DNA of 52,066 nt from Motiliproteus sp036964625 (GCA_036964625.1 JBALTG010000015.1:1-52066), one strand, 5' to 3'. Numbered from the stretch's first letter, positions 9,232 to 17,644 are shown. Numbers and translations: made by a program. Notes: generated by a model not told the origin, from the sequence alone.

Positions 9232-9254
9232 CCGTCTGCTAGCGCACCGCCTGT

Positions 9255-9270
9255 GCACGCGACAGCGTGC
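9255..9270. other. Short hairpin between convergent genes
   Basis: GCACGC-GACA-GCGTGC forms a 6-bp stem with a 4-base loop between the ends of the acyl-CoA dehydrogenase and yaeQ. There is no T-run, so terminator function is only possible. Confidence 0.35.
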
Positions 9271-9275
9271 TCAGA

Positions 9276-9821
9276 TCACGGCTGCCAGCCCTGCTGCAAA
9301 CACTCCAGCTTCATCTCCGCCTGCTGATCATTCAGCCCCAGATACAGGGCATGATCCTGGCGATTGAGCTGCAGCTCAAAACCGGCTTTGATCCCCTTCA
9401 CCAGCGGTTCCAGCGCCTCATGATCGAGCTGCACCAGTTTCAGGCGTTGCAACGCCGACAGTGCAGCCCCGTGTTGATTCCACCAGCGATGCGCGTTAGC
9501 ACCATAGGTATAGAGGGTTAATCGGGGGTGACGCTTATTGAGTTTACTGAGCCGATCAATATCGGGCTGGCCGATCTCGATCCAGTGTTGTACCTCGTTG
9601 TAATCGTTGCGCAACCAGATCGGGGCTTCGTCGGACGATACCCCGCCGCCAAATTTAAGCCCCGGTTCATACTCCAACCCCAGTGCCAGCAGCCGTGCCA
9701 GCAACCGCTCCAGCGACTCCGAAGGGTGCTGCGCCACGGTCAGATCAAGCTGTTCATAGCAGTGCCGATCCATATCACTGATAAAAAACTTAACCTTGTA
9801 GATACGACTACCTTTGGCCAT
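9276..9821 (-). CDS. yaeQ: YaeQ family protein
   Basis: About 181 residues, the usual YaeQ length. Family landmarks are IYKVKFFISDMDRHCYEQL at the start, HPSESLERLLARLLALGLE, IWLRNDYNEVQHWIEIGQPD and LYTYGANAHRWW. The family has a PD-(D/E)XK nuclease-like fold and no settled function. I place the start at the ATG at 9819-9821, with AAGGA 9 bases upstream, not at the TTG three codons earlier. It lies 80 bases after ung on the same strand and may share its transcript. It converges with the acyl-CoA dehydrogenase gene. Confidence 0.93.
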   Translation of the reverse strand: MAKGSRIYKVKFFISDMDRHCYEQLDLTVAQHPSESLERLLARLLALGLEYEPGLKFGGGVSSDEAPIWLRNDYNEVQHWIEIGQPDIDRLSKLNKRHPRLTLYTYGANAHRWWNQHGAALSALQRLKLVQLDHEALEPLVKGIKAGFELQLNRQDHALYLGLNDQQAEMKLECLQQGWQP

Positions 9822-9902
9822 CTGATCCAATCCTTCTGTGGTATGTGTAGGTCACCGGCGTCGCGTCAGCGCGCAAGGTCCGGGTAGCGCATGACCAGCC
9901 CG

Positions 9903-10646
9903 TTAAAACAGGGGCCGCTGGGGGGATCCTGTTGCGGATAAACGTGAGGCAGGCGCCGGGGGTAACTGCCAATCGATCCCGGTCTCGCCGTGTTCACACA
10001 GATAGGCATTGGCCTTGGAGAAATGAGCGCAGCCGAAAAATCCGCGATAAGCCGACAAAGGCGACGGGTGCGGCGCCTGTAGCACACAGTGACGCTCGGG
10101 ATCGATAAAAGCGCCTTTTTTCTGAGCATAACTGCCCCAGAGCATAAACACGATGCCCGCCTGCTGCTCGTTGAGCAGATGAATAATACGATCGGTGAAG
10201 CGCTCCCAACCTTTGCCCTGGTGCGAATTGGGGCAGGCCTGCTGTACCGTCAGCACGCTGTTGAGCAGCAACACCCCCTGCCCGGCCCAGTGCGCCAGAC
10301 AGCCATGATCGACCGGTTGAAAACCGACATCCTGCTGCAGCTCTTTGTAGATATTGGCCAGTGATGGCGGTATTTTCACCCCCGGTTTAACCGAGAAGCT
10401 GAGCCCGTGAGCCTGATCCGGACCGTGGTACGGATCCTGCCCCAGAATCACCACCTTGACCCGCGCCAGCGGCGTCAAATTAAGCGCATTAAAGACCTCC
10501 GCCTCAGGCGGGTAGATCGAATCGCGCGCCTGCTCCTGCTGCAGAAACTGTTGCAACTGCTGCATGTACCCAAGCCCAAACTGATCGGCCAGCGCACACC
10601 GCCAGCCCGGTTCCACTAACCGGTTATACATCGCAACTGCCTTCAT
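9903..10646 (-). CDS. ung: Uracil-DNA glycosylase
   Basis: Removes uracil from DNA as the first step of base-excision repair. The family-1 water-activating motif GQDPYHG is at residues 69-75 with catalytic Asp71. The DNA-intercalating loop HPSPLSAYRGFFGCAHFSKAN starts at His193. PPSLANIYKEL and LLLNSVLTV are also typical. The length of 247 is slightly above E. coli (229) because of a tail rich in Pro, Ala and Arg after residue 225. An inner Met6 is an alternative start. Downstream on the same strand is yaeQ. Confidence 0.96.
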   Translation of the reverse strand: MKAVAMYNRLVEPGWRCALADQFGLGYMQQLQQFLQQEQARDSIYPPEAEVFNALNLTPLARVKVVILGQDPYHGPDQAHGLSFSVKPGVKIPPSLANIYKELQQDVGFQPVDHGCLAHWAGQGVLLLNSVLTVQQACPNSHQGKGWERFTDRIIHLLNEQQAGIVFMLWGSYAQKKGAFIDPERHCVLQAPHPSPLSAYRGFFGCAHFSKANAYLCEHGETGIDWQLPPAPASRLSATGSPQRPLF

Positions 10647-10695
10647 TGATGAAACGCGATAACGCAGCGACAGCAGATCGCTATCGCTGCGACGG

Positions 10696-10840
10696 CCATT
10701 GCCAGTTGTCGAGGGTGATAAGACGACGATAGAAAGGAGAGTAAAGCGCTGCCGACTGAGTTAGCGATGCGAGCACCATTGCCAGTTATCGAGGGTGATA
10801 AGACGACGATAGAAAGGCGAGTAATAGCGCTGCCGACTGG
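10696..10840. repeat. Imperfect tandem duplication (80-base period) at a gene's 3' end
   Basis: The 64-base block at 10696-10759 recurs at 10776-10840 with only a few differences (for example GTTGTC against GTTATC, one inserted base near the end). The second copy encodes the last residues of the 150-aa membrane protein; the first copy lies after its stop codon. A segment containing the gene's 3' end was therefore duplicated in tandem. Confidence 0.9.
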
Positions 10841-11213
10841 ATGCATGCGAGATCACCCCGGAGATCATAATCACCGTAAACAACAGCCAGGGATCGACCT
10901 CCGCGGGCAACACGGCGGCGGCACTCAAGAGTCCCAGCTTGAACAGAATCGTCAGCCCGCGTAGCTGCAGTAGCCAGATACAGTGACTCCAGAGCTCAAT
11001 CAGCACCATCAGTACCCCGGTGGCCAGGGTCAGCCACAGAAAGGGGGTCCAGTGCTGGGCCGGAACCTGATACAGGAAGCCGCCCCCGACACCGGCGATG
11101 CCAAACAGATGCAGACTGCGCAAGCCTATTTTGCACCAGCGCTTACCGGTAAACTGACGTGACTGCGGCGGAAAAAACCAGCGGCCCAGAAAGGTTTCGA
11201 CCCAGGCCGCCAC
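10761..11213 (-). CDS. Small integral membrane protein of unknown function
   Basis: 150 residues with about four membrane helices (around 28-45, 54-72, 82-100 and 108-122) and a basic C-terminal tail with RQRYYSPFYRRL. I do not recognise a characterised family. The ATG is only 5 bases after the lysS stop codon, so it is almost certainly co-transcribed and perhaps translationally coupled with prfB and lysS. The 3' end sits inside a tandem duplication: a second, non-translated copy of its last 60 bases follows the stop. Confidence 0.8.
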   Translation of the reverse strand: MAAWVETFLGRWFFPPQSRQFTGKRWCKIGLRSLHLFGIAGVGGGFLYQVPAQHWTPFLWLTLATGVLMVLIELWSHCIWLLQLRGLTILFKLGLLSAAAVLPAEVDPWLLFTVIMISGVISHASSRQRYYSPFYRRLITLDNWQWCSHR

Positions 11214-11218
11214 GGCGT

Positions 11219-12772
11219 TTAACCCGCTTCGCCGGTCGATTTCACTTCCGGACGCATATGCGGGAACAGCAGCACGTCGCGAATCGAGGGTGAGTCGGTG
11301 AAATACATCACCAGACGGTCGATACCGATCCCTTCACCGGCGGTCGGCGGCAGGCCATATTCCAGCGCATTGATGTAGTCGGCATCGTAGTGCATCGCCT
11401 CATCATCGCCGCCCTCTTTCTCGGCCACCTGATCCATGAAACGTTGCGCCTGGTCTTCAGAATCGTTCAACTCGGAGAAACCGTTAGCGATCTCGCGACC
11501 GCCAAGGAAGAACTCGAAGCGATCGGTGACAAAGGGGTTGTCATCGTTGCGGCGAGCCAGCGGTGATACTTCGGTAGGGTATTGGGTAATAAAGGTTGGC
11601 TGACTCAGCAGATGTTCGACGGTCTCCTCGAAGATCTCGATCTGGACCCGGCCCAATCCCCAGCTATCACTGAGTTTGACCCCCAGACCCAGGGCGATCT
11701 CACGCGCAGCCTGGTCATCCGCCAGGGCCTCGGCGCTGATCTGCGGATTATACTGCAACACCGCATCGAACACGCTCAGACGCACAAAAGGCTTGGCCAG
11801 GTCGTACTCGATCGTCTCCTGCACCTCGCCCTGATCATCTTTAACCGTATTCACCAGGGTGGTCGTACCCAGGACTTGCTGGGCCACCGTGCGCAACATA
11901 TCTTCGGTCATATCCATCAGATCTTTGTAATCGGCATACGCCTGATAGAACTCGAGCATGGTGAACTCGGGGTTGTGACGGCTCGACAGCCCTTCGTTGC
12001 GGAAGTTACGGTTGATCTCGAACACGCGCTCGAAACCGCCCACGACCAGTCGCTTCAGGTACAGCTCGGGCGCGATCCGCAGATACATATCGATATCCAG
12101 CGCATTGTGATGGGTGACGAACGGACGCGCTGCCGCGCCACCGGGAATCACTTGCAGCATCGGCGTTTCGGCTTCAATAAAGCGACGCTCGGCCAGATAG
12201 CTACGGATCGCAGCGACAATCTTAGCCCGGGTTTCGAACACCCGGCGGGACTCGTCGTTAGTGATCAGATCGACGTAGCGCTGGCGGTAGCGCATCTCGG
12301 TGTCCTGCAAGCCTTTGTGTTTATCGGGCAAGGGCCGCAGATTCTTGGTCAGCAACTCGCAGCATTCCATATCGACATACAGATCACCCTTGCCGGACTT
12401 GTGCAGGGTGCCGCTGATACCGACGATATCGCCCAGATCCATCGCCTTGGCGAACGGCCGTGCCGCCTTATTGACATACAGCTGAATCCGTCCGGTCATA
12501 TCCTGCAACACCGCGAAGGCGCCGCGATTAAGCATGATCCGGCCACCGACGGCGACCTGAATCGCCAGGCTTTCCAGCTCCTCCTTGGTCTTGTCGCCAT
12601 GCTCAGCCTGGAGATCGGCGGCATAGCTGTCACGACGAAAACTGTTCGGGTACGCATTACCCAGTGCCCGCAGCGCGTTAAGTTTTTCCCGACGCTCGGC
12701 AACGAGGCGATTCTCTTCGGGTTGAGCGGCGTCCTGCTGCCGGGTTTGGGGCGCTGTTTGGTTGTCTGACAT
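11219..12772 (-). CDS. lysS: Lysyl-tRNA synthetase, class II
   Basis: Charges tRNA-Lys in the cytoplasm. At 517 residues it is slightly longer than the E. coli enzymes (505) owing to a polar N-terminal tail (residues 1-25). The OB-fold anticodon domain (GRIMLNRGAFAVLQDMTGRI) precedes the class II core: motif 2 FRNEGLSSRHNPEFTMLEFYQAY and motif 3 GEGIGIDRLVMYFTDS. It starts 32 bases after the prfB stop, the same prfB-lysS pairing seen in many gammaproteobacteria. A small membrane protein follows 5 bases later. Confidence 0.97.
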   Translation of the reverse strand: MSDNQTAPQTRQQDAAQPEENRLVAERREKLNALRALGNAYPNSFRRDSYAADLQAEHGDKTKEELESLAIQVAVGGRIMLNRGAFAVLQDMTGRIQLYVNKAARPFAKAMDLGDIVGISGTLHKSGKGDLYVDMECCELLTKNLRPLPDKHKGLQDTEMRYRQRYVDLITNDESRRVFETRAKIVAAIRSYLAERRFIEAETPMLQVIPGGAAARPFVTHHNALDIDMYLRIAPELYLKRLVVGGFERVFEINRNFRNEGLSSRHNPEFTMLEFYQAYADYKDLMDMTEDMLRTVAQQVLGTTTLVNTVKDDQGEVQETIEYDLAKPFVRLSVFDAVLQYNPQISAEALADDQAAREIALGLGVKLSDSWGLGRVQIEIFEETVEHLLSQPTFITQYPTEVSPLARRNDDNPFVTDRFEFFLGGREIANGFSELNDSEDQAQRFMDQVAEKEGGDDEAMHYDADYINALEYGLPPTAGEGIGIDRLVMYFTDSPSIRDVLLFPHMRPEVKSTGEAG

Positions 12773-12804
12773 CGGTAGATAGCCTTATCTTAAATCGCAA
12801 ATAC

Positions 12805-13902
12805 TTACAGCCCAGCCTTGAGGCTGGCTTCAATAAACTGGTCGAGGTCGCCGTCCAGTACTTTGTCACAATTACTGGTTTGCACCAGGGTACGCAGGTC
12901 TTTGATGCGCTGATCATCGAGCACGTAGGAGCGAATCTGTGAGCCCCAGCCGATATCCGACTTGCTGTCTTCGACCGACTGCGCAGCCACGGTACGCTTG
13001 AGCATCTCATGCTCATACAGGCGTGCACGCAGCATCTTCCAACATTTGTCGCGGTTCTGGTGTTGCGAGCGCTGGCTCTGGCTCTGGACCACGATACCGG
13101 TGGGCTCGTGCGTCAGGCGTACTGCCGAGTCGGTCTTGTTGATGTGCTGACCACCCGCACCGGAGGCGCGGTAGGTATCGGTACGCACATCGGAGGGGTT
13201 GATATCGATCTCAATATCATCGTCGATCTCAGGAGAGACGAACACCGAGGCAAAGGAGGTGTGGCGGCGGCTGCCAGAATCGAAGGGAGACTTGCGCACC
13301 AACCGGTGCACCCCGGTTTCGGTGCGCAGCCAACCGAAGGCATATTCACCCTCGAAACGGATCGTGGCCGATTTAATCCCCGCAACATCCCCGGCACTGA
13401 CCTCTTCGAGCTCGACCTTAAAGCCCTTGTCCTCACCCCAGCGCAGATACATCCGCAGGATCATGTTGGCCCAGTCCTGAGCCTCGGTGCCCCCGGAACC
13501 GGACTGGATATCCAGAAAGGCGTTATTGGGATCCATTTCGCCGGAAAACATCCGTCGGAACTCGAGAATCTCCAGCTGGGCATTAAGCGCGTCCAGCTCG
13601 GTTTCGACCTCCGCAACGGTATCCTCATCCTGCTCATCGACGGCGAGCTGCAGCAGTTCCCGGGTATCTTCGACGCCAGACTCCATGTCGTCGATGGTCT
13701 TAACCACCAATTCCAGTGCCGTTCGCTCTTTGCCCAACGACTGCGCCCGCTCGGGATCCTCCCAAACACCGGGCTGCTCCAGCTCACGATCAACTTCGAT
13801 CAAACGTTCGTGCTTGGTTTCATAATCAAGATAACGCTTTAACTGGGCAGCACGATCTGCAATATCGTTAATACGCAGATGGATGGGATTAACTTCGATC
13901 AT
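12805..13902 (-). CDS. prfB: Peptide chain release factor 2, encoded in one frame
   Basis: RF2 recognises UGA and UAA and triggers peptide release. Both functional motifs are present: SPF (RKSPFDSGSRRHTSF, stop-codon recognition) and GGQ (RASGAGGQHINKTDS, hydrolysis). The gene is one uninterrupted frame of 365 codons. In most bacteria codon 26 is an in-frame UGA read by a programmed +1 shift at CUU-UGA-C. Here the site reads TAT CTT GAT TAT (minus strand, 13825-13833 holds TATCTTGAT): one T is absent, and the AGGGGG stimulator is replaced by CAGTTAAAGCG. The autoregulatory shift is therefore lost. First gene of the prfB-lysS operon. Confidence 0.97.
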   Translation of the reverse strand: MIEVNPIHLRINDIADRAAQLKRYLDYETKHERLIEVDRELEQPGVWEDPERAQSLGKERTALELVVKTIDDMESGVEDTRELLQLAVDEQDEDTVAEVETELDALNAQLEILEFRRMFSGEMDPNNAFLDIQSGSGGTEAQDWANMILRMYLRWGEDKGFKVELEEVSAGDVAGIKSATIRFEGEYAFGWLRTETGVHRLVRKSPFDSGSRRHTSFASVFVSPEIDDDIEIDINPSDVRTDTYRASGAGGQHINKTDSAVRLTHEPTGIVVQSQSQRSQHQNRDKCWKMLRARLYEHEMLKRTVAAQSVEDSKSDIGWGSQIRSYVLDDQRIKDLRTLVQTSNCDKVLDGDLDQFIEASLKAGL

Positions 13903-14035
13903 ACCTGTACGGTTTCCACGGTTCGATGCAGCATCCGAACCGATCAGAGTCCGGACAAAAGAAAAGCAAGGATTTTACCCGAAACAGGCTTGGTTTGGAT
14001 AGCCGTCAAGCGGGTCTAATCTCGGTATACGGTCG

Positions 14036-16540
14036 TTACAGGGCCTGAAACAGCTGCTGCTGAACCATCTGCAGGAGTGCCTGTTTCAGTGCCGGCTGAG
14101 TCGCCATCATCCGGCGCAGCTCAGCGGCCGGAATCCACAACAGATCAACCGGACCTGCCGCCCGCAATCCGGTATGGTGATGATTTTCAAACAGCGAGCT
14201 AAAACCGGCATAACAACCCGGCCCCAACACATCCAATACCAGCGCCTGGCCGGTCTCATCATCCAGATCGACACGCTCAACAACCCCACGGACCACAATA
14301 ATCAGCGCCTGATGTCGCTCTTCATGCGCGACGATCATATCCTGCGGCTGATAGATCCGTTGTTCCGCGTATGCAATAAGTTGAGACAAGGCCTCTGGGC
14401 TTAATTCTGCAGCCCAACGGGCATCGCGAATCAATTGTAACGGGTCGGGCAAGGGCGCGGCTTCGACTGCGGCGAAGTGGCGTGCCTGCAGCGTGCAGTT
14501 GATCTGCGCCAGCATCCGCTCGGCTTCGGCAGGATCTAACAACGCCTGCTGCTGCAGCTGCTCCACCATCGCCCGCTTCTGGATCAGCAGCGTTCGTTGC
14601 GCACTGTGCAACTCGGCGCGGGCCGCCAATTCGGGAAACGCCTGTTTCAGCTGCAGCAGCAGGATGTAGGTTTGCTGTTTATTTTGCACCAGCTCGGCAC
14701 GCGCCCTGCGGCTACTGTGCCGATCCTCGCTCAACATATCCACCTGGGCCAGCGCCGCATTCTGCGCCTGCACGAAGCCACGCGCCATGTCGTAGCCCAG
14801 AACCAGATGCCGATACGCGATCCGGTTAGCCAGTCGCGTCAGCAGTGGCAACTGACGCAACCACTCAACCGGCACCGAACCGTTCCAATAACGCTGCAGC
14901 TGCGGCCGGGGGTGGATCTGCGGTGACCCGTCGAGCGCCTGGTCGACCGCATCGATCAGCCGCGAGGTCGCCTCACGTCCCAAAAAACCCTCCCGGTACT
15001 GCAACCAGTAGCTACTGCGCTCATGCTCCAGCAGGCGGCGACGAAACTCGATCTCCAGCTCATTGGCGGCACGCCGGACCGGCGCAGCTTTTGATTCACT
15101 CTGCACAACCGGGGTGACAGGGGCCAACGCATTGCGCTCGATCGCCTGCCAATCAGATAGCTGGGTCAGCGAGCGCTTTTTCAGCTCCGGCAGACGCAGC
15201 TCCATCTGCCGCTGAATGATCTGTTCGGCCCGATCAATCATCGCCTGTTTACCCGCAGGCAGCCGATCCAGCCCCAACCGCGCAAACAACCAGCCCATGC
15301 TGCTGCCGTTGATCAGGATGGTCAGGGCGACAATCCCTGCCGTCATAAACAACACCTGCTCACCCCAGCGGCTGTCTACCTCCGGATGCTGAACCAGCAT
15401 CAGCGCCAGCGCCAGCGCCACCGCGCCACGCAAACCACCCCAGATCAGCACCAACGCCTTATCCCGACTCAGACCAAAACCCAACCGCCGCAGCAACGGC
15501 ATCAGCACTAAAATAGTACAGGCCCGAATCACTAATAGCCCCAGATACAAGGCCAACAGCAGCCCCCAGCTGCGGCCATCAAACAGTTCGATACGATTAG
15601 CGATCAACAACCCAACCACCAGAAAGATCAGCGTATTGGCCATATGCGCCAACATACTCCAGAAATGGTGCAAAAAACCCAGCGCCTCGGGTGAAAACCG
15701 GGACCGACCCTTGCCCGCCAGCATCAGCCCGAACACCACCACCGCCACCACACCGGACGCATGCAATAGCGCTTCGGCGACAAAATAGACCAGGTAGGCG
15801 CACGCGATCGACAGCGTCGTTTCGACCAGCGGATCGTTATAAATCCGCCCAACCGCCAAGATTATCGATTTGCCAAACACCCAGCCGGTCAGACCACCCA
15901 GGGCAACCGTCCAGATCAATCCAGCAGCAATAGAACCCATACTGATGGTGGCTTGATCGACACTTAACAGAATCGAAAAACACAACGAGAACAACACTAT
16001 CGCGGTGCCGTCATTAAACAACGACTCGCCTTCGAGCAGCGTTTCCAAGCGTTTACGCGAACTGACATCACGCAGCAGCGCCACCACCGCCACCGGGTCG
16101 GTCGCACTGATCAACGCCCCAAACAGAAATGCCAGTGGCCAGCTCCAGTCCCAGGGAAACAGCCAGCGCACCAGCACCGCGGTGAGCACCGCACTGATCA
16201 GCATTCCGGGTAGCGCCAGCAGAGCGATCTGCGCCAACGCGCGTCTTAACAGGTGAGGTTCCAGCGAATAAGCCGATTCAAAAATCAATGTCGGCAAAAA
16301 CAGAAATAAAATCAGATGCGGATCAAGGTGGGTGAAACTTTGTAACAGCGGATGCAGTTGCGGAACGCTGTCACTCAGGAGCAGCGAGCGATCGAGGGTA
16401 CCGACTAACAATCCAGCCAGCAGCAACGCCGCCGAGTAGGGGATTTTGCGACTACGGGTAACGTTACGCAGCACCGACCCCAGCAGCAGGGCCATTGCGA
16501 TCAGCAACACCAGCATCACGCCGCCATTGGTCGCGGTCAT
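14036..16540 (-). CDS. CPA1-type Na+/H+ antiporter with a C-terminal cyclic-nucleotide-binding-like domain
   Basis: 834 residues in three parts. Residues 1-425 carry about twelve membrane helices of the NhaP/SLC9 fold, with LISATDPVAVVALLRD near 155 and the ion-site motif GESLFNDGTAIVLF near 180. Residues 430-690 are a soluble, helical, Gln/Arg/Glu-rich region. Residues about 700-834 look like a cNMP-binding beta-roll (PQDMIVAHEERHQALIIVVRG, VLDVLGPGCYAGFSSLF) followed by a helix. The domain order recalls sperm-type NHE without a voltage sensor. I infer inner-membrane Na+/H+ exchange for pH or sodium homeostasis under control of a small ligand. I cannot confirm that the pocket binds cAMP. Single gene, preceded by a repeat cluster. 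Confidence 0.88.
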   Translation of the reverse strand: MTATNGGVMLVLLIAMALLLGSVLRNVTRSRKIPYSAALLLAGLLVGTLDRSLLLSDSVPQLHPLLQSFTHLDPHLILFLFLPTLIFESAYSLEPHLLRRALAQIALLALPGMLISAVLTAVLVRWLFPWDWSWPLAFLFGALISATDPVAVVALLRDVSSRKRLETLLEGESLFNDGTAIVLFSLCFSILLSVDQATISMGSIAAGLIWTVALGGLTGWVFGKSIILAVGRIYNDPLVETTLSIACAYLVYFVAEALLHASGVVAVVVFGLMLAGKGRSRFSPEALGFLHHFWSMLAHMANTLIFLVVGLLIANRIELFDGRSWGLLLALYLGLLVIRACTILVLMPLLRRLGFGLSRDKALVLIWGGLRGAVALALALMLVQHPEVDSRWGEQVLFMTAGIVALTILINGSSMGWLFARLGLDRLPAGKQAMIDRAEQIIQRQMELRLPELKKRSLTQLSDWQAIERNALAPVTPVVQSESKAAPVRRAANELEIEFRRRLLEHERSSYWLQYREGFLGREATSRLIDAVDQALDGSPQIHPRPQLQRYWNGSVPVEWLRQLPLLTRLANRIAYRHLVLGYDMARGFVQAQNAALAQVDMLSEDRHSSRRARAELVQNKQQTYILLLQLKQAFPELAARAELHSAQRTLLIQKRAMVEQLQQQALLDPAEAERMLAQINCTLQARHFAAVEAAPLPDPLQLIRDARWAAELSPEALSQLIAYAEQRIYQPQDMIVAHEERHQALIIVVRGVVERVDLDDETGQALVLDVLGPGCYAGFSSLFENHHHTGLRAAGPVDLLWIPAAELRRMMATQPALKQALLQMVQQQLFQAL

Positions 16541-16597
16541 CGGCTGCTAATCATGGCTTACCGCTCATGGATTGCTACTCATCAATAATACTATTAA

Positions 16598-16764
16598 CTA
16601 GGAGGCTGACCGAGAATAGACTGACCTACTGCGAAACCTGTATTCCGGCCAGATTTGACGCTCATTTTTGGCAAATAGAACCACTATTCTTCGTAAATGA
16701 ACGATAAATCTGACTCAAAATACAGCTCTCTCGCTACGATCGCTATTCTCGGTCAGCCTCCTAG
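16598..16764. mobile_element. MITE-like palindromic element, family A copy 1 (167 bp)
   Basis: The 22 bases at 16598-16619 (CTAGGAGGCTGACCGAGAAT plus AG) are the exact reverse complement of 16743-16764. The 123 bases between the ends hold no gene. The first 33 bases recur with one mismatch at 28874-28906, and the last 36 bases recur with one mismatch at 51720-51755. This is the structure of a non-autonomous transposable element or a large extragenic palindrome. No clear target-site duplication is seen. Confidence 0.8.
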
Positions 16765-16871
16765 ATGGACAAATAGGTTTCATAGCTATTTGTCCATCGC
16801 CCCTAAAATCTGCCGCAGTTGCGTGGAACTGCTTGATTTTAAGTGACTCGCATGGGTCTTCGACCCATGTT
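16765..16871 (+). repeat. Structured repeat, family B copy 1
   Basis: About 107 bases that recur inverted at 21792-21897, with a central 39-base block identical in both. It holds two perfect hairpins: GGACAAATAG (16767-16776) with CTATTTGTCC (16786-16795), and CATGGGTC-TTC-GACCCATG at 16851-16869. It abuts the right end of the family A element. It is extragenic, downstream of the MlaC-like gene. Confidence 0.85.
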
Positions 16872-16987
16872 GACGCATCCTTACGCCGACCGGTTAACCC
16901 GCGGGGCTAATAGGTCGAACGGAACAACCACTCCGATAGCGGCGGCCATACAGTTCTATTCAGCCGCGCACTCGCGGACCGCACCTC

Positions 16988-17029
16988 ACTTACTCCGCCT
17001 GACTTACTCCGCCTGACTTACTCCGCCTG
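16988..17029. repeat. Three tandem copies of a 14-base unit at a stop codon
   Basis: ACTTACTCCGCCTG occurs three times exactly (16988-17001, 17002-17015, 17016-17029). The third copy contains the stop codon and last codons of the MlaC-like gene on the minus strand. Each unit carries a TAA in that gene's frame or beyond it, so copy-number change would not lengthen the protein much. Confidence 0.9.
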
Positions 17030-17644
17030 AGCTACGCCCCAGTTATCGATCACTTTGGGAATATCGTTATACTGCTCCATATAATGAGCAAACTGGTTAC
17101 GGAATACCAGACCGATATTAATCCCTTCAACAACCAGGTTCTCTACCTTCCACTGCTTCTGCGCATTAAGAAACAGTGAATACTGCACCTGATAGCGTTC
17201 ACCGCCTTTAAGGATAATCGTCGAGCCAACCTTGGCCCGTTTTTTTGATTTATCGTAAGCGGCACCTGCAACCACAAACGCATCCAACTCATCGAGTCGG
17301 TCCAAACCCTTACTATAGGTGCGGATCAACGTACGTTTAAATACCTGATTGAAACGTAGCAGATGTGCAGCACTGGCCCGGCGAGCGTACTTGCCCATCA
17401 CCTTGCGCGAGACCCGCTCGAAATCGATCAGTGGCCCGAGTTCGTTTTCCATCAACCCCAACAACTCCAATTCAGGCATACCTGCGACCAGAACACGGTC
17501 AGAGATCAGTTTTTGTATCGACACATAGCTGGCGTTGATGACCTGCTCTGGCTTCATCTGAGCCGCCTGCAGACCGCTCACCATTAGCATCCCGACCAAC
17601 CATGCCAGGGATATTTTGAATCCACGCATCAGCGCCCTGTTCAT
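17018..17644 (-). CDS. MlaC/Ttg2D-family periplasmic protein, solitary
   Basis: 208 residues with a signal peptide (about residues 1-27, MRGFKISLAWLVGMLMVSGLQA). The mature part matches the MlaC family: FERVSRKVMGKYARRASAAHLLRFNQVFKRTLIRTYSKGL, a central VGSTIILKGGERYQVQYSLF strand region and KVENLVVEGINIGLVFRNQFAHYM. MlaC carries phospholipids between outer- and inner-membrane Mla complexes. No mlaEFDB genes are adjacent, so this is a stand-alone paralogue, and its partner is unknown. The ribosome site is GGAG 8 bases before the ATG. The 3' end carries a 14-base triple repeat. Confidence 0.88.
   Translation of the reverse strand: MNRALMRGFKISLAWLVGMLMVSGLQAAQMKPEQVINASYVSIQKLISDRVLVAGMPELELLGLMENELGPLIDFERVSRKVMGKYARRASAAHLLRFNQVFKRTLIRTYSKGLDRLDELDAFVVAGAAYDKSKKRAKVGSTIILKGGERYQVQYSLFLNAQKQWKVENLVVEGINIGLVFRNQFAHYMEQYNDIPKVIDNWGVAQAE

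Larger units (their letters stand above)
16541..17017. other. 477-base intergenic repeat cluster
   Basis: Lies upstream of the antiporter gene and downstream of the MlaC-like gene (both minus strand). It contains family A copy 1, family B copy 1 and a triple 14-base repeat. Nothing recognisable lies in 16541-16597, apart from the antiporter's own upstream bases, or in 16872-16987. No protein-coding frame is supported. Confidence 0.6.

Noticed and set aside
11582..12769. 395-codon plus-strand open frame
   Set aside because: It mirrors lysS in the opposite strand; the minus-strand frame has all class II synthetase motifs.
13009..13842. 277-codon plus-strand open frame
   Set aside because: Antisense to prfB, and without recognisable features or a ribosome site.
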